A stretch of 64,000 bases of DNA from Chryseobacterium mucoviscidosis (GCF_002177115.1 NZ_MVAG01000084.1:1-64000), one strand, 5' to 3'; positions 9,233 to 19,558 are shown, counted from the first letter of the stretch. Program-made: numbers and translations. Notes: generated by a model not told the origin, from the sequence alone.

Positions 9233-11560
9233 ATGAAAAAAAGTTATCAGACCTATTTTAAATTTTTAATCACCTGCGGAATGGCTTCTGCAACCCTTTC
9301 CTGCAGCAATACAAGATTTCTGAAGGAAGGACAGATGCTTTACACGGGTGCGGAAGTGAAGATTGAAAACGACACTTTGCCGAAAAAGGAAAAGAAAGAT
9401 CTTCAGAGCGCGCTTCAGGATAAGCTGACTCCTAAACCGAACTCTTCATTTTTAGGATTAAGACCTAAACTGTATTTTTATAATATTGCCAAAGAGCCGA
9501 AAAAAGAAAAAGGTTTTAATTACTGGCTGAAATATAAAGTGGGAGAAAAACCTGTTTTACTGGGTGATGTAGACCGCGAATTCAATAAAGACATCATTGT
9601 TAATTATTCTGAAAACAAAGGATATTTCAATGCAAGAGCTACCTATGACACGGTTGCCAAAAATAAAAAAGCCAAGGTAATTTACACTTTAAAACCGGGA
9701 GCAAGATATCTGATCAGCAATGTAAAATTCCAGAAAGATTCTTCACTGGTGAATCAGGAAATCCAGAATCTGAAAGACAACACGCTTTTGAAGCAGGGAA
9801 ATCCTTTCGATCTGGATGTAATAAAATCTGAAAGAGAGAGAATAGATAACCGACTGAAAGAAAGAGGGTTTTATTATTTCCATCCGGACAATCTCATTGT
9901 TCAGGCAGACAGTACAGTAAGCAAAAATCACAAGGTGGAACTGAATGTGAAGCTGAAGGATAATACTCCGGATCTGTCTACGCAACAATTCAGCATTGAT
10001 AAAGTAATCGTTTTCCCGAATTACAGTATTCAGGATGTGAAACAGGGAAAATATTCGATCCCGATGAACACAGATTCGCTTCAGAAATATGAACACGGCG
10101 ACATTTATGTTATCGATCCTCAGAATAAATTTAAACCGAAAATTTTCGACAGAGCATTATATTTTAAAAAAGGAGATCTGTACAACAGAACGAATCATAA
10201 TCTTACGCTGAACAGGCTCATCAGTCTTGGTGTTTTCAAATTTGTGAAAAATGAATTCATTGTTTCTGATTCTTTACAACATAAATTTGACACGTATTAT
10301 CTTCTGACTCCGAGAGAACTGCAGTCGCTTCGTCTGGAAGCTTTGGGAAGAACCAATTCTGCAAACTACGCCGGAAGTGAAGTGAATCTTAACTGGACCC
10401 ACCATAATTTTTTCCGTGGCGCCGAACAGTTTAAAGCTTCTGTTTACGGTGCTTTCGACTTCCAGATCGGAGGTCCTGAAAATGCGAAAAATATTTTCAG
10501 AACGGGAGCGAATGCGCAACTTTCTATTCCGAGGATTGTTGCGCCTTTCAGATTTAATTCTTCAAGCGCATTTGTTCCGAGAACCAATATTTCGGTAGGC
10601 TACGAATTCCAGAACAGAACAGAAGATTATTCCCTCAATACTTTTACGGGATCTTTCGGGTACAATTGGAAAGAAAACGCACGAAAAGAACATGATCTGA
10701 AGATTTTTGATATCACGTATGTTTCTCCGGCAAATATTACAGATGCTTATCGAGAGGTTTCTAAAAATAACGATGCTTTAGCCAGAGTGGTAAAACCTCA
10801 GTTGATATTCGGACCGATTTATTCCTATACGTATACCAACACGATGCTCCAGAAACCAAATACTTTTTATTATAAAGGAACTTTGGATCTTGCAGGAAAT
10901 TTAACCGGTTTGATTACAGGAGCGAATGTTGAAAAAGATAAAGAAAGAAAAATTTTCGGAGTTCCGTTCAGTCAGTTTGCCAAAATTGAGAATGATTTCA
11001 GGTTCTATCATAAATTCAATGAAAAAACTTCTTTGGCAACAAGGGCTATTGCGGGAGTTGCCTATCCTTATGGAAATTCGGAGTATATTCCTTTTTCCAG
11101 ACAATTTTTCTCTGGAGGAAGCAACAGTGTGAGAGCCTTCCGCGCAAGAACTTTAGGACCGGGAAGTTTTGATCCGAGAACCATTAAACCCGGCTATTAT
11201 TTTGATCAGTCGGGAGACGTAAAACTGGAACTGAATGCGGAATACAGAGCCAATCTCTATAAATTTTTAAATGTTGCCTTGTTTGCCGATGCCGGAAATG
11301 TATGGCTGATTAATGAAGATTCCCAAAGACCGGGAGCTAAATTTTCCAAAGAATTTTTAAGCGAAATAGCTGTAGGCGCAGGTTTTGGTCTGAGACTTGA
11401 TTTCTCTATCCTGATCCTGAGACTGGATCTAGCCATGCCATTGCGCGTTCCTTATTATGAAAGGGGCGAAAGATGGACATTTGATAAAATTAATTTCGGA
11501 GATTCGAGCTGGAGAAAAGATAATCTTATCCTGAATATCGCCATCGGATATCCTTTCTAA
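9233..11560 (+). CDS. tamL: Omp85-family outer-membrane lipoprotein, TamL (TamA-like)
   Basis: 775-aa BamA/TamA superfamily barrel protein, partner of TamB. The signal peptide ends in a lipobox (ATLSCSN), which is the TamL version of TamA found in Bacteroidota. POTRA-like repeats cover roughly residues 40-330, and the C-terminal bacterial surface antigen barrel covers about 370-775 with the typical end motif LILNIAIGYPF. The ATG touches the tamB stop codon. yihY follows after 12 nt and may be co-transcribed. Confidence 0.9.
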   Translation: MKKSYQTYFKFLITCGMASATLSCSNTRFLKEGQMLYTGAEVKIENDTLPKKEKKDLQSALQDKLTPKPNSSFLGLRPKLYFYNIAKEPKKEKGFNYWLKYKVGEKPVLLGDVDREFNKDIIVNYSENKGYFNARATYDTVAKNKKAKVIYTLKPGARYLISNVKFQKDSSLVNQEIQNLKDNTLLKQGNPFDLDVIKSERERIDNRLKERGFYYFHPDNLIVQADSTVSKNHKVELNVKLKDNTPDLSTQQFSIDKVIVFPNYSIQDVKQGKYSIPMNTDSLQKYEHGDIYVIDPQNKFKPKIFDRALYFKKGDLYNRTNHNLTLNRLISLGVFKFVKNEFIVSDSLQHKFDTYYLLTPRELQSLRLEALGRTNSANYAGSEVNLNWTHHNFFRGAEQFKASVYGAFDFQIGGPENAKNIFRTGANAQLSIPRIVAPFRFNSSSAFVPRTNISVGYEFQNRTEDYSLNTFTGSFGYNWKENARKEHDLKIFDITYVSPANITDAYREVSKNNDALARVVKPQLIFGPIYSYTYTNTMLQKPNTFYYKGTLDLAGNLTGLITGANVEKDKERKIFGVPFSQFAKIENDFRFYHKFNEKTSLATRAIAGVAYPYGNSEYIPFSRQFFSGGSNSVRAFRARTLGPGSFDPRTIKPGYYFDQSGDVKLELNAEYRANLYKFLNVALFADAGNVWLINEDSQRPGAKFSKEFLSEIAVGAGFGLRLDFSILILRLDLAMPLRVPYYERGERWTFDKINFGDSSWRKDNLILNIAIGYPF

Positions 11561-11572
11561 ACCAAACCATCA

Positions 11573-12508
11573 ATGATCGAACAATTAAAATTTTTCTGGG
11601 AAACATTAAAAGAATCATTCAGACAATGGAATAACTCTTCGGCTTCAAGTGATGCCGCAAGTCTTGCCTATTACGCTATTTTTTCAATTCCCGGGCTTTT
11701 AATTATCATCATCTGGATTGCAGGGTATTTCTTTGGAGAGGAAGCTATTCGCGGAGAAATTACCAATCAGATCAGCGGAATCATGGGAAATGATGTTGCA
11801 AAAAGCATTCAGGATATGATTGCAGGAGCTTTAATTGACAAAGAAAATATTTTTATGAAAGCTGTGGGAGTCGGTTCGTTGGTTTTTGGTTCCACTACCC
11901 TGTTCTTTCAGCTTCAGCACTCGCTTAATAATTTGTGGGATGTTCAGGCAACTCCTAAGAAAGCATTCGTTAAATTTTTAATGGACAGAGCCAACTCTTT
12001 AGGAATGATTCTGATTATTGGTTTTTTACTGATGATTACGATGGTGCTTTCTTCAATGATCAGCATTCTGAATAACTGGATTACGAATTATTTTGGACTG
12101 GAAACTTATCTTATTGTTCAGCTTGTGAATTTCGGAATCGGTTTTGCCATTGTCATGTTGCTTTTTGCATTGATGTTTAAAATTCTTCCTGATGTAAGAA
12201 TGCGTTGGAAACCGGTGTGGAACGGAGCTTTTCTAACGGCAATATTGTTTACTCTGGGTAAATTTTTACTGAGTCTTTATTTCGGAACTACGAAACCTAC
12301 TTCCGCTTTCGGAGCTGCAGGAACCGTGATCCTGATCATGATGTGGATTAATTATTCCTGTATGCTGATTTTCTTTGGCGCAGAATACACGAAAGTTTAC
12401 GCCTATAAAAAAGGATATACCATTTTACCATCGAAACACGCAAAATGGAGCGATGCGAAATTGTATGAAGACAGTTTAAAAGAGAAAATGAATGCTGAAA
12501 AAGCTTAA
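11573..12508 (+). CDS. YihY/BrkB-family inner-membrane protein
   Basis: Integral membrane protein of 311 aa with about six TM segments and the family signatures DAASLAYYAIFSIPGLLII near the N-terminus and FGAAGTVILIMMWINYSCM near the C-terminus. This family was once annotated as ribonuclease BN; its true role is unsettled. It sits 12 nt after tamL and ends at a strong terminator, so it is probably the last gene of the tam operon. Confidence 0.88.
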   Translation: MIEQLKFFWETLKESFRQWNNSSASSDAASLAYYAIFSIPGLLIIIIWIAGYFFGEEAIRGEITNQISGIMGNDVAKSIQDMIAGALIDKENIFMKAVGVGSLVFGSTTLFFQLQHSLNNLWDVQATPKKAFVKFLMDRANSLGMILIIGFLLMITMVLSSMISILNNWITNYFGLETYLIVQLVNFGIGFAIVMLLFALMFKILPDVRMRWKPVWNGAFLTAILFTLGKFLLSLYFGTTKPTSAFGAAGTVILIMMWINYSCMLIFFGAEYTKVYAYKKGYTILPSKHAKWSDAKLYEDSLKEKMNAEKA

Positions 12509-12513
12509 AATAA

Positions 12514-12544
12514 AAAACCTTCAGAGCGTTCTGAAGGTTTTATT
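12514..12544. terminator. Bidirectional terminator between yihY and argS
   Basis: AACCTTCAGA (12517-12526) pairs perfectly with TCTGAAGGTT (12530-12539). A-rich on the left and T-rich on the right, so it can serve both converging genes. The argS stop codon lies right beside it. Confidence 0.85.
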
Positions 12545-12545
12545 T

Positions 12546-14660
12546 TTACATTCTGTTTACGGTTTTTATTCCGAGTAAACCTAATGATTTTTTTATGGTT
12601 TTTGCTGTGAGATCTGATAAATTCAATCGGAACTGTTTCAGATTTTCGTCTTCCTGACTGATAATCGGATTGCTCTGATAGAATGAATTGTAAGCTTTTA
12701 CCAAATCATACACATAATTGGCTAAGAATGCCGGACTTAATAATTCTGCTGCTTTTTCTACCGTACCTTTGTAATTGGACAAAAGCATAATAAGTTCTTT
12801 TTCATATTCATTCAAAGCCAGATCTGAAGTCGTTTTAAATTCAAAATTAGCTTTAGATAATACCGATTGAATACGTGCATAAGTATATAAAACGAAAGGT
12901 CCTGTATTTCCTGCAAATTCTACACTTTCATCCGGATTGAACAGCATTTTTTTCTTAGGATCAACTTTCAGCATGAAATATTTTAACGCAGCCTGCCCGA
13001 TAATTTCATAAGAAGCTTCTTTTTCTTCGTCGGTAAGACCTTCCAGTTTTCCTAGTTCAGTAGTAATTGCTTTAGCTTCCTTATACATTTCCTGCATCAG
13101 ATCATCTGCATCCACTACGGTTCCCTCACGCGATTTCATTTTTCCGTTTGGAAGTTCCACCATTCCGTAAGACAAATGATACAACTGGTCTGCCCAAGAA
13201 TATCCTAATTTTCCTAAAATTTTAAACAAAACCTGGAAATGGTAATCCTGCTCGTTTCCAACGGTATAAATCAGTTTCTGAATATCATTCTGCTTAAAAC
13301 GTTCTACCGCAGTTCCCAAATCCTGTGTCATATACACGGAAGTTCCATCCGAACGAAGCAGTAATTTCTGATCCAGACCTTCATCGGTAAGATCGCACCA
13401 TACCGAACCGTCTTCTTTCTGATACAGCACCCCTTTATCCAAACCTTCCTGAATCAAATCTTTTCCTAAAATATAGGTATTGCTTTCATACTGAACCTGA
13501 TCGAAATCCACTCCCAATCTGTTGTACGTTTCGTTGAATCCTTTGTAAACCCAAGAGTTCATCTCGCTCCAGAGGTTTCTTACTTTTTCGTCTCCGTTTT
13601 CCCAATCCAGAAGCATCTGTTGCGCTTCTTTCATGATTTCAGTTACCGGTTTACAGATCTCTTTCAGATTGGACTTTTCAGCTTCGAGCTTGCCTTCAGC
13701 TTCCAATACTTCTTTAAAAATACTCTGAAAAACTTTGATCTGAGATTTAATGGTTTCCAGTTCTTTTTCGTCTGAAATATTTTCTGCTTTATTCTTTTTG
13801 GAAATGATTTCTTCCACCTTTTTAGGAACAGCAGAAATTAAAGAATCATTATTTAAAGCTTCTTTGGATTGTTTTTCGAACTCTTCATGCAATGCAGAAA
13901 GCTCCGACAGATCTACTTTCTGAAGCAATTCTTTTTTCTTAGCTTCAAGCGTATTTATTTTTTCATTTAATGTTTTAACTTCCTCTTTTTTAGGAGTGTC
14001 AAACTGATCAAATTTATTTACTCTGAAATCATTGAAGATCGCATTGGTCTGATTTTTCAATTCCTTATCAAACTCCACATAATATTTTCCGACGAAATGA
14101 TCTCCTTTTGTACTGGTAGATTCAGGAGTTTCGTTGTTCCCGAACTTTTCCCAAGCCAGCATGGATTTACAGATATGAATTCCTCTGTCGTTGATGATCT
14201 GCGTTTTAATGACATCATATCCCGCTTCTTTCAAGATCTGAGCAACGGAAAAACCTAATAAGTTATTTCTTACGTGTCCTAAGTGAAGCGGCTTATTGGT
14301 ATTTGGAGAAGAATATTCTACCATAACCGTAGCATTTTTCTTTTCTATAGTATCGAAACCATTATAAACAGATGTAAAATTGTCTACGAAAAACTGATTT
14401 CTTATTTTAATATTCAGGAAACCTTTTACGACATTAAAACTTTCCAGTAAATCGGTCTGCTCTGTTAAAGCTTCTCCCAGTTCTACGCCGATACTTTCCG
14501 GATTTTTCTTCAATTGTTTTACCAAAGGGAAAGTAACAATCGTAAAATCTCCTTCAAATTCTGTTTTATTTTCCTGAACTTCCAGAGTAATGTCTTTCAA
14601 CTGAAACACATTTAAAATAACCTCCGAAAGTTTTTCTTCTATTATATTTTTAATATTCAT
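12546..14660 (-). CDS. argS: Arginine--tRNA ligase with a large internal insertion
   Basis: Class I aminoacyl-tRNA synthetase charging tRNA-Arg. The HIGH motif appears as HLGH (residues 126-129), the KMSKS-like loop as MKSREG, and the C-terminal anticodon-binding domain ends in GLLGIKTVNRM. Length is 704 aa, where most bacterial ArgRS have about 550-600. The excess lies between KYYVEFDKE (about 200) and EAQQMLLDWENGDEKVRNLW (about 345): about 115-130 residues rich in Lys/Glu/Leu, looking like a coiled coil. The frame is open throughout and both flanks are well conserved, so this reads as a real insertion, not a frameshift artefact. Confidence 0.95.
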   Translation of the reverse strand: MNIKNIIEEKLSEVILNVFQLKDITLEVQENKTEFEGDFTIVTFPLVKQLKKNPESIGVELGEALTEQTDLLESFNVVKGFLNIKIRNQFFVDNFTSVYNGFDTIEKKNATVMVEYSSPNTNKPLHLGHVRNNLLGFSVAQILKEAGYDVIKTQIINDRGIHICKSMLAWEKFGNNETPESTSTKGDHFVGKYYVEFDKELKNQTNAIFNDFRVNKFDQFDTPKKEEVKTLNEKINTLEAKKKELLQKVDLSELSALHEEFEKQSKEALNNDSLISAVPKKVEEIISKKNKAENISDEKELETIKSQIKVFQSIFKEVLEAEGKLEAEKSNLKEICKPVTEIMKEAQQMLLDWENGDEKVRNLWSEMNSWVYKGFNETYNRLGVDFDQVQYESNTYILGKDLIQEGLDKGVLYQKEDGSVWCDLTDEGLDQKLLLRSDGTSVYMTQDLGTAVERFKQNDIQKLIYTVGNEQDYHFQVLFKILGKLGYSWADQLYHLSYGMVELPNGKMKSREGTVVDADDLMQEMYKEAKAITTELGKLEGLTDEEKEASYEIIGQAALKYFMLKVDPKKKMLFNPDESVEFAGNTGPFVLYTYARIQSVLSKANFEFKTTSDLALNEYEKELIMLLSNYKGTVEKAAELLSPAFLANYVYDLVKAYNSFYQSNPIISQEDENLKQFRLNLSDLTAKTIKKSLGLLGIKTVNRM

Positions 14661-14700
14661 TGTCTGTTATTTAAAAACGAATGAGTCTTTTTCTGCTCTG

Positions 14701-14708
14701 CAAATATA
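14701..14708 (-). promoter_or_regulatory. Candidate -7 promoter element for argS
   Basis: Minus-strand TATATTTG, matching TAnnTTTG, 40 nt upstream of the argS start and downstream of the susD terminator. No convincing -33 box was found. Confidence 0.4.
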
Positions 14709-14714
14709 CGGAAA

Positions 14715-14738
14715 TAAAAAAACCGCCCGAAGGCGGAA
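14715..14738 (-). terminator. Terminator of the first SusCD operon
   Basis: CCGCC (14723-14727), loop CGAA, GGCGG (14732-14736), with a T-run on the minus strand. The same hairpin ends the second SusCD operon. Confidence 0.8.
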
Positions 14739-14767
14739 TAAATATGAATGATTAACTATTTTGAGTA

Positions 14768-16192
14768 TTAATTTACATCCCAAAATATTTTGGTCGTCTG
14801 CTCGTCTCCACCAATTGCTGTGGAAGCAGCTGCTACATTTGAACTGTTGATTGAGTATTCTTTGATTGGGTATAAAACTCTTACAGGCGGAGTCGGCGTA
14901 TAAGTTCTGTTGTCTAATCTTCTGTTGAACGTCCACGCTTCAAATCCTCTGTTGTACATTGCAATCCAAGCTTCATCCCCGATAATTTTTTTCCAAGGAT
15001 TACCTGTTGTTGACTGTACTGCATAATTGTGTGTGGCTAAATATGCTGCTTTATCTGTAGCGCTAACTTTCCAGTGATCCATAGATGCTCCGATTCCGGC
15101 ATCAAAGTGAGTTGCTATTGAACCTACAGAATATCCTCTTGCTGCTGCTTCAGCCAATAAAAATTCTATTTCTACATAATCTGCTAGATACCCCAATCCG
15201 TTGGCAACAGATATTGACGGATTAATTAAAGATAAAGTCTGAGCCGCAGAAGGATTTAATCCAAAAGTTCCTCCTACATATTGTCCGGCATTTGATCCGC
15301 TTAAAGCAGTTGTAAAATACTTGGAAATTCTCGGATCATTATTGGTTTTCAGATAGTTGACAATAAGGTTTGTTGCACAGAAATCTACCCTTCCGGAAAG
15401 TACAAGATCTTCATATAAAGGAGAGGTAAACAATCCTGTTGACTGGTACTGAATGATTGCGCTGTCTGTATTGGAAGAAAAAACTCCCGCACTGTAAGCT
15501 GATTCTACCGTACTTTTTGCAAGTGATGCATCTACATCTGCTAAATTCATTCCCAGTTTTAGCTTAAGAGAATTCATGAATTTTCTCCATTTAACCAAAT
15601 CTCCTCCATACACCACATCATCAGATCCAAATCCTGCGGCACTGTTATCCAATGCGCTGATATCTGCATTGATTCTTTTAATAAGATCCTGATAAATTGT
15701 TTTTCCGTCATCATATTTTGGAGAAAGAAACTGCTCAATCTGTAGAGCCTGAGAATAAGGAACATTTCCGTAGCTGTCTACCAAAATCTGAAAGAAATAA
15801 ACCTGCATCGCATCAATCATTGCCAATCTGTTTGCTTTCACTTTAGCATCCAGAGTTTCTGTGGCAATAATTTCTTTAGATTTATTAAGAGAATTCAAAG
15901 CGTAAAATAGCTGATTCCAATGCGCATCTGCAACATCTCTCCTTCTGAAAGAATATCTTGTTCCTTCTCTGTAGGTAACATCGGCAAGCTGTTGCGTTAA
16001 GTGTCTGAATATACTTCTGTTAACATTCAAAGTATTCATCTGGTTTAGTCCAGTAACTACGCCTGATGAGAAAAGATATCCACTTGGCGGATTATCGACG
16101 GGTGCTTTAGGATCGACGTTTAAGGATTCTATGTCTTCACAAGATGTTAACATCAACAAAGCGCTTCCTATAATTAAAAATATTTTTTTCAT
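14768..16192 (-). CDS. SusD/RagB-family outer-membrane lipoprotein (SusD-like_2 type)
   Basis: Surface-exposed substrate-binding lipoprotein that forms the lid of a SusC transporter. 474 aa with a signal peptide and lipobox (ALLMLTSCED). The sequence VDPKAPVDNPPSGYLFSSG and the helical body with AMIDAMQVYFFQILVDSYGNVPYSQAL resemble the SusD-like_2 group often linked to peptide or unknown nutrients rather than starch. It lies 9 nt after the SusC gene and shares its promoter. The substrate cannot be inferred: no hydrolase or regulator is adjacent. Confidence 0.88.
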   Translation of the reverse strand: MKKIFLIIGSALLMLTSCEDIESLNVDPKAPVDNPPSGYLFSSGVVTGLNQMNTLNVNRSIFRHLTQQLADVTYREGTRYSFRRRDVADAHWNQLFYALNSLNKSKEIIATETLDAKVKANRLAMIDAMQVYFFQILVDSYGNVPYSQALQIEQFLSPKYDDGKTIYQDLIKRINADISALDNSAAGFGSDDVVYGGDLVKWRKFMNSLKLKLGMNLADVDASLAKSTVESAYSAGVFSSNTDSAIIQYQSTGLFTSPLYEDLVLSGRVDFCATNLIVNYLKTNNDPRISKYFTTALSGSNAGQYVGGTFGLNPSAAQTLSLINPSISVANGLGYLADYVEIEFLLAEAAARGYSVGSIATHFDAGIGASMDHWKVSATDKAAYLATHNYAVQSTTGNPWKKIIGDEAWIAMYNRGFEAWTFNRRLDNRTYTPTPPVRVLYPIKEYSINSSNVAAASTAIGGDEQTTKIFWDVN

Positions 16193-16201
16193 GAATTTTT
16201 T

Positions 16202-19150
16202 TTAAAATTTAGCTGTAAAATTAAATCCGAAAGTTCTTACGGTAGGCATTGCCCCTACTGAATAGCCTCTTGAAAGCAAACCTGCTCTTAATCCTGATTC
16301 CGGATCTGCGTAAGGTAAGTTCTTGTGAATAATCCAGAGGTTTCTTCCGATGATAGAGAACTTCATATCGTTGATAAATGTTCCGCTGTACCAGTCTTTT
16401 GGTAAATTGAAGGTTAAAGAAGCTTCTCTTAATTTGATGAAAGAAGCATCATAGATGAATGCTTTTGCCGGCATTACAGAAATTCCTCCCATCAATTCTC
16501 CTGTATCTGCTAAAGGAATCGGAGTTGTATTAGGAGTTCCGTCAGGATTTACCCCTGCTAAAATAACATTGTTTCTGTCCGGAAAAGCGGTTTCCGGATA
16601 AATTCCCGTTCCTAAACCATAATAAAGGTCGGTTGAGAAAATATCTCCCCCTTTCTGTCCATCGATCAGGAAGCTTAAACTTACTCCTTTATAATTGATT
16701 GTATTTCTGATACCGCCAATCCAATCCGGATTAATATTTCCAATAACCTGATCTTCAGCTCTAGCATATACTCCGTCTTCTACAACCGGCTGACCATTCA
16801 GGTATACATAATCTGTTCCTTTAATAATTCCGAAAGGCTGTCCTACAAATGCATTATAAGAAACTTCTCCCTGCACACTTTGCAGCAATAAATTATCTAA
16901 TCCTTCGGTTAACTTAAGTACACTGCTCTTATTTTTAGACCAGTTCAAGTTGATATCCCAAGAGAAATTTTTAGATTTAAAGGGAGTTAAATTTAAAGAT
17001 ACTTCAATCCCTTTATTTTGGATTTCTCCTGCATTCAACCATTGAGAAGCATACCCTGTCGAGTTGGAAACATCTGCTCTAACAATCTGGTTAATTGTAC
17101 GGGTGTCGTAATAAGCCACGTCAAAACCTATTCTGTTTTTAAGGAAACTTCCTTCTAAACCAAATTCATATTCATTTGAGGATTCAGGCTTTAGATTAGG
17201 GTTATTTTTCACAGTATTTGCACTTACCATAGGAATTTTACCAAAAATACCTAAGATGGTATATTGGTCGAACAATCTGTAATTGTCTGTAGACTTACCT
17301 ACTTTAGCATAATTTCCTCTAAGCTTTAAGAATGAAAGCCAATCCTGATTAATAAGATTGGATAGAATTACCGATGCAGATACTGAAGGATAACCATATA
17401 CATTACTGTTCTGCGCTAAATTTGAAGACTTATCCACACGATAAGAACCTTCTACGAAATAAGTATCTTTATAACCTAATGATGCCTGTGCATAAGCTCC
17501 CATTGTTACATTTTTAGCCAGATCTTCCTGTGCAGGTAACGGAGCTTCTGCCGTGTTGTTAAGTGCCCAAACGTTTGGTAAAATTAATCCTCCTTCTGTA
17601 GAGTTTCTAACCGCTTCAATGTAGTTTCTTCTGTAACTAGTCCCTAATAACCCTGTTACACTTAAATCATCAAACTTTTTATTATAAGCACCATACACAT
17701 CAAAGTTAATCTCTGAAGAACGGATATTTTCAAGTTCATATCCCGAAGAAACAGATTTGCCAGACAATCCGAAGGATTCAGGCATACTTCCTAATTGCTT
17801 TCTTGTTTCATTTTTCTGATCGTAGGTATCTGATGACATTCTTCCTGTGATGGTTAAATCCGGAGTCACTTTATAATTCAGCATCAGATATCCAAAGAAT
17901 CTGTTTCTTTTATCGGTCTGATAATTCTGATATCTGTCAAAATATGGGTTATTCCAGTACTTTGGACTTCCGTCATCAGCACTTACTCTGTTCCATGTAA
18001 CATTTTGTCCTCCTGAATTAGAATAGGCATCTCTTAAAGAATAAATATCTACGTTATTCTGCCACCATTGTCTGAATCCTGTAATAATATTATCCCCATA
18101 TCCCGTAGAGTTTCTTCCTTTAGTATCCTGCAATGTAAGGGAAGCATAGGTCGTTACATCAAATTTATCATTGAACTTATGATTAAATTTTGCCGAAATT
18201 GTATTTTTCTTTTGCTCGGAATTCGGAAGAACTCCATTTGAAAGGAAGTTTGTATAATTCACCAAGATATTTGAATCATTATTACCAGATTCTAAACTTA
18301 CTGTATTTACGTAATTGGTAGCGGTTTCAAAAAAATCTGCGGGAGTATGTTTTGCAGCCTGCCAAGCATACGCTTTTCCAAAATTAGGAGAATTAGGATC
18401 ATAGGAATCCCACTGGTAAACCATCAAATTAGGATTAAATGCGTTCCCTAAAGAAGCATCATCATAAAAAGGAGCATATAAATTACCAGCTGCGTCTTCA
18501 TCAAAATACTGACCATAACCGGCTCCATATTTATCCTGATATTTTGCAAAAGTATTTCTATCAATAGCGCCCACTTGGATTTCAGAAGAAAGTGTAATTC
18601 CTACTCTTCCGTTTCTTGATCGCCCTTTTTTAGTTGTAATTAAGATAACTCCATTTCCTGCACGCTCACCATAAAGTGCCGAAGCTGCAGCACCTTTCAA
18701 AACGTTAACACTTTCGATATCTGCCTGATTGATGTCGGAAAGGTTATTACCATAGTCATACCTCTCGCTAAAGTTATTTCTGTTGTCAATAGGAACCCCA
18801 TCAATAACGATCAATGCCTGATTATTAGAGACAATTGATTTATTTCCTCTGATTACAATATTGGCAGAACCTCCAAAGTTGGTTGTTGTTGAAACATTCA
18901 GACCTGCTGCTTTACCAACTAGCTGATTGGCAATATTACCTGTATTGACACCGTCGGTAATCGCATCAGCTTTGATTTGCTGAGTAGAATAACCTAATGA
19001 TTTTTTGTCTCTTTTAATACCGAGTGCAGTTACGACCACACCTTCAATTTCTTGTGTTCTTACCGTATCATTCTTCTTTTGCTGAGCATTTGACACAGCT
19101 AGAGATGAGGATAATACCAGTATTAGTATTCCTGCTGTTAATTTCTTCAT
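16202..19150 (-). CDS. SusC/RagA-family TonB-linked outer-membrane transporter
   Basis: TonB-dependent barrel importing a substrate captured by the SusD lipoprotein. 982 aa. The signal peptide (MKKLTAGILILVLSSSLAVSNAQ written in two parts: MKKLTAGILILVLSS, SLAVSNAQ) is followed almost directly by the plug (EGVVVTALGIKRDKKSLGYS, with GKAAGLNV and VIDGVPID), so the carboxypeptidase-regulatory-like domain common at the N-terminus of SusC proteins is absent. The barrel ends in FNFTAKF. A full promoter lies 23-53 nt upstream. First gene of a two-gene operon. Confidence 0.92.
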   Translation of the reverse strand: MKKLTAGILILVLSSSLAVSNAQQKKNDTVRTQEIEGVVVTALGIKRDKKSLGYSTQQIKADAITDGVNTGNIANQLVGKAAGLNVSTTTNFGGSANIVIRGNKSIVSNNQALIVIDGVPIDNRNNFSERYDYGNNLSDINQADIESVNVLKGAAASALYGERAGNGVILITTKKGRSRNGRVGITLSSEIQVGAIDRNTFAKYQDKYGAGYGQYFDEDAAGNLYAPFYDDASLGNAFNPNLMVYQWDSYDPNSPNFGKAYAWQAAKHTPADFFETATNYVNTVSLESGNNDSNILVNYTNFLSNGVLPNSEQKKNTISAKFNHKFNDKFDVTTYASLTLQDTKGRNSTGYGDNIITGFRQWWQNNVDIYSLRDAYSNSGGQNVTWNRVSADDGSPKYWNNPYFDRYQNYQTDKRNRFFGYLMLNYKVTPDLTITGRMSSDTYDQKNETRKQLGSMPESFGLSGKSVSSGYELENIRSSEINFDVYGAYNKKFDDLSVTGLLGTSYRRNYIEAVRNSTEGGLILPNVWALNNTAEAPLPAQEDLAKNVTMGAYAQASLGYKDTYFVEGSYRVDKSSNLAQNSNVYGYPSVSASVILSNLINQDWLSFLKLRGNYAKVGKSTDNYRLFDQYTILGIFGKIPMVSANTVKNNPNLKPESSNEYEFGLEGSFLKNRIGFDVAYYDTRTINQIVRADVSNSTGYASQWLNAGEIQNKGIEVSLNLTPFKSKNFSWDINLNWSKNKSSVLKLTEGLDNLLLQSVQGEVSYNAFVGQPFGIIKGTDYVYLNGQPVVEDGVYARAEDQVIGNINPDWIGGIRNTINYKGVSLSFLIDGQKGGDIFSTDLYYGLGTGIYPETAFPDRNNVILAGVNPDGTPNTTPIPLADTGELMGGISVMPAKAFIYDASFIKLREASLTFNLPKDWYSGTFINDMKFSIIGRNLWIIHKNLPYADPESGLRAGLLSRGYSVGAMPTVRTFGFNFTAKF

Positions 19151-19172
19151 ATCAAATTATATTTGCTAATCA

Positions 19173-19203
19173 CAAATATGTGAAATTTTATATTCAGTAC
19201 AAA
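19173..19203 (-). promoter_or_regulatory. Promoter of the first SusCD operon
   Basis: On the minus strand TTTG (19200-19203), 19 nt, CATATTTG (19173-19180), one base off TAnnTTTG. The second SusCD operon has the same arrangement, which supports both. Confidence 0.7.
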
Positions 19204-19505
19204 ATAAAATTAGCTAAATTTAACATTCAGTCAAATAATCTCATTAATAAATCAAAATAATTTAATAAAAAAAGTTAAAACCAATAAAATTAACAAATAT
19301 TATTAACAATAATTACATCAAATTTTATTATTTATTAAAAAAAGAAGTGATATTAAGTAAACTAAAAAACTTTATGAATAAATATCTTTAATAACTGATA
19401 ATGAATTATTTAGAATACTAATTAAAAAAAATATCTATTAAAATAAAAAATAAATATAATGCGTGACATATATTTATTTTTCAGAAAAAATAAATTTTAA
19501 CACTT
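19204..19505. other. AT-rich intergenic stretch with no gene seen
   Basis: About 300 nt of A/T-rich sequence between the two SusCD operons. No ORF with coding character, no hairpin of note and no repeat shared with the rest of the window was found. Confidence 0.6.
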
Positions 19506-19507
19506 GG

Positions 19508-19540
19508 AAATAAAAAAACCGCCCGAAGGCGGTTTTGTAT
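19508..19540 (-). terminator. Terminator of the second SusCD operon
   Basis: CCGCC (19519-19523), loop CGAA, GGCGG (19528-19532), A-run on the plus strand giving a T-run on the minus strand; identical stem and loop to the one at 14723-14736. Confidence 0.8.
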
Positions 19541-19558
19541 TATAATCTTACCAAAAGA

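Noticed and set aside
12546..14660. Long argS suspected to be two fused or frameshifted genes
   Set aside because: Frame is continuous, both flanks of the insert match the ArgRS catalytic core, and no start or stop signals occur inside.
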